A stretch of DNA of 17,670 bases, from NCBI GenBank assembly GCA_002396485.1, contig DGXZ01000085.1:1-17670 (forward strand), written 5' to 3'. Positions 7,585-15,570 of this stretch are shown one piece after another. This stretch comes from Spartobacteria bacterium UBA5019. GTDB lineage: Bacteria > Verrucomicrobiota > Verrucomicrobiia > Chthoniobacterales > Terrimicrobiaceae. How positions within the stretch are numbered: the first letter of the stretch is position 1; every line of letters begins with the position of its first letter. The notes below the pieces were generated by a model. It had not been told where the DNA came from. It saw only the letters and a list, made by a program, of their open reading frames with translations, and did not search any database. The position numbers were made by a program, and so were the translations under genes.

Positions 7585-10500
7585 ATGAACACCTCCAAGC
7601 TCAAAAACTACGCTCCCGCTGCCCGCACCGCGTTTATCGAGGCCGTGACCCGGCGGGCTGGGCTTTTGGGGATTCAGCCCAGCCGCGTGGAGGATGTCAC
7701 CGAGGCGGGAGATGTGGCGCTCATCGGTGGTCAGCCGTTTCCCCGCTCGTATGTGGCGCTTCGCAAGCAGCTCTTGGAGCGGATCAAGGACGAGGGCTTC
7801 ACGCAGGTTATGGAGGCCATGGCCTACACTTGGTTCAATCGCCTCGTGGCGCTCCGCTACATGGAGCTTCACGGGTATCTCGACCATGGCTACCGCGTTC
7901 TCAGCGATCCGCTGGGCGGCAATGTGCCGGAGATTTTGCAGAAGGCCGAGCATGTCACACTTGCCTCGCTGGATCGCGACGAGGTGATCCGCCTCAAGCT
8001 CGCGGGCAACCGCGATGAGGAGCTCTACCGCACACTCCTCCTGGCCCAATGCGAGGAGCTGCACCGCATCCTGCCCGATGTCTTCGGCAAGCTGGATGAT
8101 GCCACACTCCTCCTGCTGCCGGATAACCTCCTGCACTCCGACTCCGTGATCCGCCAGCTCGTGGGCGGCAGCGAGGAGGCGGATTGGGATAAAGTCGAAG
8201 TCCTCGGCTGGCTCTACCAGTTTTACATCTCGGAGAAAAAAGACGCCGTCATGGCCCGCAAGAGCGCCGTGCCCACCGAGGACATCCCCGCCGTCACCCA
8301 GCTCTTCACCCCGCACTGGATCGTTCGCTACCTTGTGGAGAACTCCCTCGGCCGCCTCTGGCTGCTCAATCGCCCCGGCTCCCGGCTGCGCGAGCACATG
8401 CCCTACTACATCGAGGGCGAGGCGGAAGCCGACTTCCTCCGCATCACCAAGCCAGAGGATATTCGATTGCTCGATCCCGCCGTGGGCAGCGGGCACATGC
8501 TCACCTACGCCTTCGATCTGCTCACACTCATCTACGAGGAGGAAGGCTACGCGCCCACCGAGATCCCCGCCCTCATCCTGCGGCACAATCTGCACGGGCT
8601 GGAGATCTGCCCCCGCGCCGCCCAGCTCGCCGAGCTGGCCCTCGTCTTCAAGGCCCGGGAAAAATCCCGTCGCTTCTTCCAGGCGGAGCACTTTGTTCGG
8701 CCAAACATCATCGAGCTGCGAGATGTGCGCTTCGCGGAAAACAAGCTGCGCGACTACATCCACGCCCTCGGGCTGGGCGACCTCTTCAATCAGCCTATGC
8801 TGAAGCTGCTCCACCAGTTCGAGGAGGCGAAGAACTTCGGCTCGCTCATCCAGCCATGCCTCGACGAACGAGCCATCAGCTTCGCACGCCGCGCCATTGA
8901 ATACCGGGACCTCGGAGGCCAGCTCTTCCTGCGCGAGACGCACCTCAAAGTCCTGCGCGTGCTTGAACAAGCCGAGGCGCTCACCCAGCGGTATCACGTC
9001 GTCGTGGCCAATCCGCCGTATATGGGAAGGGATGTTTTCAACACCTCGTTAAAAGCATTCGTAAAGGCGCATATCCCGGAGGGAGCTATTGACCTGTATG
9101 GCTGTTTCATCGCGAGGAATCTCAAGTTTCTGCTGAAGTCAGGCTACTGCGGAATGATTACTATCCCCAACTGGATGTTCCTACCGTCATTCGCGGAGCT
9201 ACGAGAATCAATTTACGGAACGGCCAGTATTAGCAGTTTGGTTCACAATGGAAGGGGAGTTTGGGGTTCCGATTTCGGGAGTTGCTCGTTCGTAATACAA
9301 CAAGGTCTCGTTGGCCTCATCGGACGTTACAAACGATTATTCGTTCTTCAGGGAGAGGTGAATCCGAATGAGGTTTTGATTGAAAGGTTTCACAATCATG
9401 AAGCATTTCCGTTCCATTTGGCCTCGGCAACTGAGTTTGGGCACATCCCGAATAAACCCGTGGCTTATTGGGTTTCTCCAAATCTCCGTCGTGCATTCGC
9501 GAGTGAAAAGCTCGTTCGTCACGCGGAATCTGGTGGTCGATGCAAAACCTCAAATGACGAGGATTACCTAAGATTTATTTGGGAGGTTGCTGCAGGAGCA
9601 GTGGGAGTGACGGGCTCATGGTGCCCGATGTTCAAAGGCGGGGAATATCGTAAGTATTTCGGAAATCTCTACCACGTGATGAAGTGGACTTTGGAGGCAA
9701 AGCAATACTACCGAACAGTGGGTGGGTTGACCCAAGAACGCTTCTGGAATCGAACTGGAATTACATGGACGATAGTTTCAGCGAGCGCCAATGCGTCGTT
9801 CCGTCATAAGGGTTCGGGTTCACAATATAACTCCGTTTCCCCGACACTATTTTTTAACCGAGAGAGCGATGAGACGTTCTTTCTCGGCTTGTTAAACTCG
9901 AAACCGGTGAATGCGCTGCTGCAAGTTATGAATCCGACACTTGCTCTCAATGTCGGCGACCTACTGAACCTTCCGGTTCCGGCTATAGATTTCAATGACA
10001 CAGCCCTTCGTCAGAGAAATGAAGGGCTCCTGTCGTTGGCCCAATCCAACTGGGACAACTTCGAGACCTCGTGGGACTTCCGCGACCAGCCGTTGCTGCG
10101 GCCGGGGCTGAAGGGCGCGACGCTGGAGGCGAGCTGGCGGAATTGGGAGGCGCAGAGCACCGCCGCCATCCGCCGGATGCAGGAGCTGGAGACGGAGAAC
10201 AACCGGCTCTTCATCGCCGCCTACGGCCTCGACGGCGAGTTGCAGCCCGAAGTGCCCGAGGCGCAAATCACCCTCGCCCGCGCCGAGGCCCGCCGCGACA
10301 TGGCCGCCTTCCTCTCCTATGCCGTCGGCTGCATAATGGGACGCTATTCCCTCGCGCGACCGGGCCTTGTTTTGGCAGATGCGGGGGGGACGATTGACGA
10401 TTACTGGCGGATTGTGGGCAAGAATGAGGTCGGAAGTATAAAGGATGAAGTGAAGTCAGCGGCTCCCGCCGATCCAAATTTCATCCCTGATGCCGATGGT

Positions 10501-11076
10501 ATTATTCCCGTCTTGGATAGCGAGTGGTTCGAGGACGATATCGTGGCCCGCACGAAGGAATTTCTCTGCGCCACCTTTGGCGAGGCCACGCTGGGTGAGA
10601 ATATCGGGTTCATCGAGAAATTCCTCGGCAAGGAGTTGAGAGCTTATTTCCTGAGCGAGTTTTACAAAGACCACCTGCAAACCTACAAAAACCGGCCTAT
10701 CTACTGGCTCTTCAGCAGTGGCAAGGAGAAGGCCTTCCAATGTCTCGTGTATCTGCACCGCTACACCCCCGCCACGCTGGCCCGCATCCGCACGGAGTAT
10801 GTGATCCCGCTGCAAGGCAAGCTCGCCGCGCGCATCGCCCACATCGAGGAGGAGAAGACGCACGCCACCGCCACGAGCCAGCGCAAGAAACTGCAAACCG
10901 AGCAAGACAAGCTCCGCAAGCAGCAAGCCGAACTCCTGAAATACGACGAGCAGCTCCGCCACCACGCCGACCTCAAAATCGCCCTCGACCTGGATGACGG
11001 CGTGAAGGTGAACTACGCCAAGCTCGGCCCCCTGGTGGCCGAAGCGAAAAAAATCTGCGGCACGAAGGAGGACTGA
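7585..11076 (+). CDS. pglX: BREX adenine-specific DNA methyltransferase PglX (BrxX)
   Basis: The protein is 1163 residues from ATG 7585. It opens MNTSKLKNYAPAARTAFIEA, the standard PglX N-terminus, so the longer reading from 7486 (33 extra residues overlapping the Doc gene) is rejected. The SAM-binding motif is DPAVGSGH at residues 297-304. The catalytic NPPY motif of N6-adenine methyltransferases is at residues 476-479 (VVANPPYMG). The following half holds the target-recognition region, then a typical PglX C-terminal portion containing SYAVGCIMGRYSLARPGLVL and FIPDADGIIPVLDSEWFEDD. In Type 1 BREX, PglX methylates adenine in a non-palindromic site and sets self/non-self specificity. GC changes sharply inside the gene: 45/60 at 8581-8640, 22/60 at 9361-9420 and 47/60 at 10081-10140. 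The C-terminal end is coiled-coil rich. Confidence 0.95.
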   Translation: MNTSKLKNYAPAARTAFIEAVTRRAGLLGIQPSRVEDVTEAGDVALIGGQPFPRSYVALRKQLLERIKDEGFTQVMEAMAYTWFNRLVALRYMELHGYLDHGYRVLSDPLGGNVPEILQKAEHVTLASLDRDEVIRLKLAGNRDEELYRTLLLAQCEELHRILPDVFGKLDDATLLLLPDNLLHSDSVIRQLVGGSEEADWDKVEVLGWLYQFYISEKKDAVMARKSAVPTEDIPAVTQLFTPHWIVRYLVENSLGRLWLLNRPGSRLREHMPYYIEGEAEADFLRITKPEDIRLLDPAVGSGHMLTYAFDLLTLIYEEEGYAPTEIPALILRHNLHGLEICPRAAQLAELALVFKAREKSRRFFQAEHFVRPNIIELRDVRFAENKLRDYIHALGLGDLFNQPMLKLLHQFEEAKNFGSLIQPCLDERAISFARRAIEYRDLGGQLFLRETHLKVLRVLEQAEALTQRYHVVVANPPYMGRDVFNTSLKAFVKAHIPEGAIDLYGCFIARNLKFLLKSGYCGMITIPNWMFLPSFAELRESIYGTASISSLVHNGRGVWGSDFGSCSFVIQQGLVGLIGRYKRLFVLQGEVNPNEVLIERFHNHEAFPFHLASATEFGHIPNKPVAYWVSPNLRRAFASEKLVRHAESGGRCKTSNDEDYLRFIWEVAAGAVGVTGSWCPMFKGGEYRKYFGNLYHVMKWTLEAKQYYRTVGGLTQERFWNRTGITWTIVSASANASFRHKGSGSQYNSVSPTLFFNRESDETFFLGLLNSKPVNALLQVMNPTLALNVGDLLNLPVPAIDFNDTALRQRNEGLLSLAQSNWDNFETSWDFRDQPLLRPGLKGATLEASWRNWEAQSTAAIRRMQELETENNRLFIAAYGLDGELQPEVPEAQITLARAEARRDMAAFLSYAVGCIMGRYSLARPGLVLADAGGTIDDYWRIVGKNEVGSIKDEVKSAAPADPNFIPDADGIIPVLDSEWFEDDIVARTKEFLCATFGEATLGENIGFIEKFLGKELRAYFLSEFYKDHLQTYKNRPIYWLFSSGKEKAFQCLVYLHRYTPATLARIRTEYVIPLQGKLAARIAHIEEEKTHATATSQRKKLQTEQDKLRKQQAELLKYDEQLRHHADLKIALDLDDGVKVNYAKLGPLVAEAKKICGTKED
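9010..10020 (+). other. Low-GC target-recognition segment of PglX
   Basis: From just after the NPPY motif (nt 9010) to about 10020, third positions shift to A/T and GC falls to about 37-52% in sampled 60-nt blocks, against about 75% on either side. This covers roughly residues 476-812, where PglX specificity is expected to lie. The reading frame is intact, so this is a mosaic boundary within a functional-looking gene, not a lesion. Boundaries are judged by eye to within about 50 nt. Confidence 0.65.
11065..11071 (+). promoter_or_regulatory. Ribosome binding site for the AlbA_2 gene
   Basis: AAGGAGG at 11065-11071, within the final pglX codons, sits 6 nt before ATG 11078. It fixes the start of the AlbA_2 protein and allows strong expression independent of pglX termination at 11074-11076. 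Confidence 0.65.
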
Positions 11077-11077
11077 T

Positions 11078-12961
11078 ATGATCCAAGACTTGCTCAGGGA
11101 ATTGAATGAACTGGACGAGCACCCCAAGCTGGAAGCCAAGTTTTGCGCGTCCGGTGAGGTGGGTGATTCCTTTTTTGAAACGGTATGCGCTTTTGCCAAC
11201 GAGCCGGAACTCGGCGGTGGACAAATCGTGCTGGGTGTAACGAAAAGCCATGAGGATTTGTTTGGCGGCTACGAAGTGCAAGGAGTCGGAAACCCCGACA
11301 AGATTCTCCAAGACATCGCCTCCGGCTGCGCCACGCGTTTCAACCTGCCACTACGGCCCCGAGTGCAGAGTGAAAACCATCAAGGCCATGTGGTGGTGGT
11401 CGTCCAAATCGACGAACTCCCCCCATCGCAGAAGCCGCTCTATTTCCAAAAGCAAGGCCTGCCAAGGGGCGCCTGGCGGCGGATCGGCTCAACAGACCAG
11501 CGCTGCACGGATGAGGACCTGGCCCTGATCTTTGGAAGCCACCAAGGAGACAGCTACGATCTCACGCTCCTCTCCCATGCCACACTCGATGATCTGGACC
11601 CCGAGGCCATCGCGCACTACCGGAAATTGCGCGCCAAGGTGAATCCCGCTGCGGAGGAGTTGGGCTGGGATGACCCGGATTTGCTGCAAGCGCTGAATGC
11701 CGTGCGCCAAGAAGGCGGGGTATGGTACCCCACTCTCACTGGCATGTTGTTGTTTGGCAGTCGGAAGGCTCTTCGCCGGGAGTTGCCCGCTGTGCGGGTG
11801 GATTATATCCGGGTGCCTGGCAAGGAGTGGATCGAAGATCCCGAGAAGCGGTTTACCGCCACCGTGGATATGCGTGGCCCATTGCTCCAAATCGTGGACA
11901 GGGCACAGGCTGCGGTGCTGGATGATCTGCCCAAAGGTTTTGCGTTGAAGGAAGGTCAGGTTCAAGCCGATACGCCCACATTGCCTGCACGGGTGCTGCG
12001 GGAAGCCATCGTAAACGCTCTGATGCACCGTTCCTACAAAGAACACCGACCGACTCAAATCATCCGCTACGCCAACCGCATCGAGATCGCCAATGCGGGC
12101 TATTCCTTGAAAAACGAGGATCACTTGGGCGAAGCGGGTTCGCAGCTGCGCAACCCGAACTTGGCGGCGGTCTTCCATGAGACCAATACCGCAGAAACCA
12201 AGGGAAGCGGCATAAGAGTCATGAGGGAACAGATGCGTGAAAGTGGCTTTAGCCTCCCCACATTTGAATCCAACCGTGCGAACAACTCCTTCACAATCCG
12301 GCTGCTGCTTCACCATTTCCTCAGGGAGGAGGATTTATTATGGCTCAATCATATTCCCTATGATCTCAATGAAAATCAAAGATATGCTTTGATTTTCGTG
12401 CGCGAGCAAGGAGCCATAGACAATCAAACCCTGCGCCAACTCACTGGCGCGGATATTTTAACCGCCAGCCAAGACCTGCGCAAACTTCGTGAGTGGGAGC
12501 TGCTCCGCCAAATGGGTAAAGGCCCCGCAACTTACTACCTGGCCGGTCAAAACTTTCCAGAAGCCACGGAAGAGCATACGACTTTGCAGCCCGACCATAC
12601 GACTTTGGAGGGAAAGCATACGACTTTGCAGCCCGACCATACGACTTTAGAGAGGAAGCATACGACTTTGCGGGATGAGTTGCCTGCCGAACTAAAAGAA
12701 GCTGTGGCGGGCCTCGGCGGCAAACCCGGACTAAAAATACGCCCTGTAATTCAACGCCTCTGCAAATGGAGGCGGCTTACCGCCAGTGAAATATCACAAA
12801 TTCTTAACCGCAGGGACCCTGAGGCCATCCGGCGCGACCATCTCAAGCCTATGGTGGATAATGGAGACTTGGCACACCTCTACCCCGATATGGAGAGACA
12901 CCCCCAGCAGGCCTATCTGGCTACAGAAAAAAATCGAATTTCCGGAGGGGACCCCGCGTGA
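11078..12961 (+). CDS. Schlafen/AlbA_2-domain ATP-binding protein
   Basis: This 627-residue protein has four parts. Residues about 10-150 form an AlbA_2 (Schlafen-like) domain with the family pattern LEAKFCASGEVGDSFFETV, then CAFANEPELGGGQIVLGV. Residues about 300-410 form a C-terminal-type GHKL ATPase unit (LREAIVNALMHRSYKE as the N-box, then ANRIEIANAG and TKGSGIRVM). Residues about 430-490 are a winged helix (NENQRYALIFVREQGAIDNQ). Residues 500-531 are a heptad tandem repeat, followed by a last helical DNA-binding-like region (about 545-620: RRLTASEISQILNRRDPEAI). Proteins of this architecture are usually annotated as transcriptional regulators. Some Schlafen-like proteins are nucleases, but no catalytic triad was verified here. 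Its place between pglX and pglZ suggests a BREX regulator or accessory effector. The end overlaps the pglZ GTG (GTGA). Confidence 0.8.
   Translation: MIQDLLRELNELDEHPKLEAKFCASGEVGDSFFETVCAFANEPELGGGQIVLGVTKSHEDLFGGYEVQGVGNPDKILQDIASGCATRFNLPLRPRVQSENHQGHVVVVVQIDELPPSQKPLYFQKQGLPRGAWRRIGSTDQRCTDEDLALIFGSHQGDSYDLTLLSHATLDDLDPEAIAHYRKLRAKVNPAAEELGWDDPDLLQALNAVRQEGGVWYPTLTGMLLFGSRKALRRELPAVRVDYIRVPGKEWIEDPEKRFTATVDMRGPLLQIVDRAQAAVLDDLPKGFALKEGQVQADTPTLPARVLREAIVNALMHRSYKEHRPTQIIRYANRIEIANAGYSLKNEDHLGEAGSQLRNPNLAAVFHETNTAETKGSGIRVMREQMRESGFSLPTFESNRANNSFTIRLLLHHFLREEDLLWLNHIPYDLNENQRYALIFVREQGAIDNQTLRQLTGADILTASQDLRKLREWELLRQMGKGPATYYLAGQNFPEATEEHTTLQPDHTTLEGKHTTLQPDHTTLERKHTTLRDELPAELKEAVAGLGGKPGLKIRPVIQRLCKWRRLTASEISQILNRRDPEAIRRDHLKPMVDNGDLAHLYPDMERHPQQAYLATEKNRISGGDPA
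12371..12397. repeat. Perfect 11-bp inverted repeat with 5-nt loop inside the AlbA_2 gene
   Basis: GAAAATCAAAG (12371-12381), ATATG (12382-12386), CTTTGATTTTC (12387-12397) is a perfect palindromic stem. It falls at the join between the ATPase domain and the winged helix. It could be an RNA hairpin or a protein-binding palindrome. It has no T-tract, so it is not an obvious terminator. Confidence 0.7.
12575..12673 (+). repeat. 21-bp tandem repeat encoding a heptad (HTTLxxx), 5 units
   Basis: Four complete 21-nt units start at 12575, 12596, 12617 and 12638, and a partial fifth at 12659. Each opens with CATACGACTTT. They encode HTTLQPD, HTTLEGK, HTTLQPD, HTTLERK, then HTTLR (residues 500-532). 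Units 1 and 3 are identical in sequence and units 2 and 4 are near-identical, so there is a 42-nt higher-order period. The unit length is a multiple of three, so copy changes would keep the frame. The repeat forms a linker between the winged helix and the C-terminal domain. Confidence 0.9.
12944..12950 (+). promoter_or_regulatory. Ribosome binding site supporting the pglZ GTG start
   Basis: GGAGGGG at 12944-12950 lies 7 nt before GTG 12958. It decides the GTG as the pglZ start, which overlaps the TGA of the preceding gene at 12959-12961. Confidence 0.6.
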
Positions 12962-15570
12962 CAAGCGACCAAATCACCTCGGCCCTCGATAAAATCTTCC
13001 ATCAGGACGGGCGGCGGATTGTTTTCTGGAACGACGAGGCTCGGGAGTTTGTGGATTTCATCACGGGCCTCTCCATCGATGGGGTGAATGTCCTGCTCAT
13101 TGATGATTGGGCAGCCTTGGAGGTGAAGAAGCGGATCGAGCTGGATGATCCCATGGGGCGCTACCTGCTCTACAGCGCGAAGGTGGCACCTGCCATGGAG
13201 GAGGATTGGTATCTGGACATTCGCCACTACGGCCACACCTTCACCGCCGATCGGCTCTCGATCCTCATCGATGAGCTGGGCCTGATGAACCACAGCCTGC
13301 GCTCGCATCTCGCCCAGAGAAGGAAGTTTTTCGAGTCCAAGGAACGCACCAAAAAACTCCTGCCCCTCATCCTGCCGACAGATATGGAAAGCGAGCTGGA
13401 CCGCAAAATGGTGGCGGTGTTGCTGAAGGCCGAGCAGGCGGACTTGTTCAGCTTCCTGCGAGTGCTTTTCCAGGAAATGGCAGAAGAGGACGGGCTCGAC
13501 ATGGTCTTGCCAACGGCTGGTTGGTCACAGGTGGAAAAAATGGAACTGGCGGATTTTTTCTGGGAATCCGTGCGCGGAGCCTTCGGCTATACGGAAGAAA
13601 AGCCCACGCTCAAAAATCTGCTCCTGCGCCTCCTGGTCACAGATTTTTGTGGCACCCTCGGGGCGACGCCTCCGCATTCCCTCACAGCCCTTCTCTTGCC
13701 AGAAGGTGGACGCCCAAATGCCTCGGTGTGTCTTTCGCAATGGCGCGACAGCAACAGCACCGGAGCCTCCTACGATGTCTTGTCCGAAAAAGTCGCGAAG
13801 CTCGTGAAGATAGACGATCTGCTCCCCGGCTACTCGATCGAGGAACTGGATAATGTAAAAACCTTCCTGGGCGTGGAAAAGCGGCTGGTGAGCCTGCTGA
13901 GGGATCGCGTGCTGGAAGGCCAGGATACCATCAAGACCTCGGATGTGGAGCAAGTGGCCCTGCGGCGTCTGGACGGTCACTGGGCGTCGTCCAACCTCCC
14001 AAGCACCCATGAGACGCCGCGCGCGGCATTCCGCTCCGCCTACTCCGCCCTCCTGCTGGCAGGTGAGTTTTTGGCGCTCCGGAACGCCCGCAAAGATAAT
14101 TTCGACCAGCCAAGTGCCGAGGCGCACTGGCAGAACTACAAGAGCGGGCTCTACCGATTCGACCAAATCTACCGGCAATTCTGCGAGCAGGCCGATGTGG
14201 TAGAGGCCGAGACATGGAGCGTGCTCAAGCCACTGCGCGACCAGATCGAGCTGCATTACGGCAACGGCTTTGTCGCTCCGCTGGCCATGGCCTGGGGCGA
14301 GAAGGTGCAGGGCGACCTGCTGGATCACTGGAAAATCCCAGGCATCGTTAACCAACAGGATTTCTTTGAAACGAAGGTCGCTCCCGTCTTGGCAGGAGGG
14401 GCGGCGCGGAGGGTTTTCGTGATCATCAGTGATGCCTTCCGCTACGAAGCCGCACAGGAACTCGTGAGTGAAATGAATGGCAAGTATCGCTTCAAAGCCA
14501 CCCTGGAAACCATGCTGGGTGTCCTGCCGTCCTACACCGCACTGGGGATGGCGAGTCTGTTGCCGCAAGACACAGTCGCCTACAAAGAAAATGGCGATGT
14601 GCTGATCGACGGGAAGCCTTCCTCCGGCTTCGACAATCGCGATGCGATCTTACAAGCCCGTGAGGGAATCGCTCTCCGCGCCGAAGACATCATGTCCCTG
14701 AAGAAGGACGAGGCGAGAGAGCGCATCCGAGGCAAGCGGGTTGTTTATATCTACCACAACCAAGTGGACGCGGCGGGGGACTCCGCTGCCACCGAAGGCG
14801 ACACATTTCGTGCCGTGCGAGGAGCGATCGAATCCCTCGCGCAGCTCACACGCCAGATCATCGATAAGATGAATGGGAGCCTCGTGTTCATCACAGCCGA
14901 CCATGGTTTTCTCTTTCAGGAATCAGCACCCGGCCTTCCCGAAAAATCCCAACTTGCCGACAAGCCGGAGAGCACAGTGATTGCAAAAAAACGATACCTG
15001 CTGGGCAAAAACCTGCCACGGCATGAAAGCGTATGGCGCGGCGAAACCAAGGCCACATCAGGCGCGGAGGGCGGTATGGATTTTTGGATTCCCAAAGGCA
15101 CATCACGCTTCCACTTCGTCGGCGGAGCCAGATTTGTCCATGGTGGAGCCATGCTCCAAGAAGTCATGGTGCCCCTAATCACGGTCAATGAAGTAGAGGG
15201 GAAATCCAAAGAGAAGACGCTCACGAAGGAGGTCGAAGTCATTCTCGTAGGGCAGAATCACAAAATCACCACATCAAGGCATCGCTTCCAGTTCATCCAA
15301 GCCGAACCGGTCTCCGATCGCGTCAAACCGAGCACATTCAAGATCGGCATCTACGATGGGCAAACTCCCGTGACCGAGATCGTGAAGGAAACTTTCGCTA
15401 GCGCTTCCGACAGTATGTCCGAGCGCACCCGCACCGTGCCGCTCACCCTGCTGGATAAAACTTTCGACAAACGCAAAACATACCACCTGCTGCTCATCGA
15501 CGCCGAAACCGGCATCGAGCGAAGCCGCCACTCCATCACGATAGACAAAGCATTCCATGACGACTTCTGA
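12958..15570 (+). CDS. pglZ: BREX protein PglZ (alkaline-phosphatase superfamily)
   Basis: This 870-residue protein starts at GTG. The PglZ domain is in the second half: VFVIISDAFRYEAAQEL with Asp492, the metal-binding position of the alkaline-phosphatase fold, and LVFITADHGFLFQ with Asp648-His649-Gly650 as the distal metal site. The N-terminal part (about residues 1-450) is helical and probably mediates contacts with other BREX proteins. The length fits Type 1 PglZ. The family is essential for BREX. Phosphodiesterase- or nuclease-type activity has been proposed, but the physiological substrate is not certain. The gene is translationally coupled to the AlbA_2 gene by the GTGA overlap and overlaps brxL by 14 nt. 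Both expected metal-site motifs look intact. Confidence 0.95.
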   Translation: MTSDQITSALDKIFHQDGRRIVFWNDEAREFVDFITGLSIDGVNVLLIDDWAALEVKKRIELDDPMGRYLLYSAKVAPAMEEDWYLDIRHYGHTFTADRLSILIDELGLMNHSLRSHLAQRRKFFESKERTKKLLPLILPTDMESELDRKMVAVLLKAEQADLFSFLRVLFQEMAEEDGLDMVLPTAGWSQVEKMELADFFWESVRGAFGYTEEKPTLKNLLLRLLVTDFCGTLGATPPHSLTALLLPEGGRPNASVCLSQWRDSNSTGASYDVLSEKVAKLVKIDDLLPGYSIEELDNVKTFLGVEKRLVSLLRDRVLEGQDTIKTSDVEQVALRRLDGHWASSNLPSTHETPRAAFRSAYSALLLAGEFLALRNARKDNFDQPSAEAHWQNYKSGLYRFDQIYRQFCEQADVVEAETWSVLKPLRDQIELHYGNGFVAPLAMAWGEKVQGDLLDHWKIPGIVNQQDFFETKVAPVLAGGAARRVFVIISDAFRYEAAQELVSEMNGKYRFKATLETMLGVLPSYTALGMASLLPQDTVAYKENGDVLIDGKPSSGFDNRDAILQAREGIALRAEDIMSLKKDEARERIRGKRVVYIYHNQVDAAGDSAATEGDTFRAVRGAIESLAQLTRQIIDKMNGSLVFITADHGFLFQESAPGLPEKSQLADKPESTVIAKKRYLLGKNLPRHESVWRGETKATSGAEGGMDFWIPKGTSRFHFVGGARFVHGGAMLQEVMVPLITVNEVEGKSKEKTLTKEVEVILVGQNHKITTSRHRFQFIQAEPVSDRVKPSTFKIGIYDGQTPVTEIVKETFASASDSMSERTRTVPLTLLDKTFDKRKTYHLLLIDAETGIERSRHSITIDKAFHDDF

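Noticed and set aside
7534..8997. Long minus-strand ORF (487 codons) opposite pglX
   Set aside because: It is a mirror of a GC-rich gene with strong codon bias. Its composition has no domain-like pattern and the plus strand is an unmistakable PglX.
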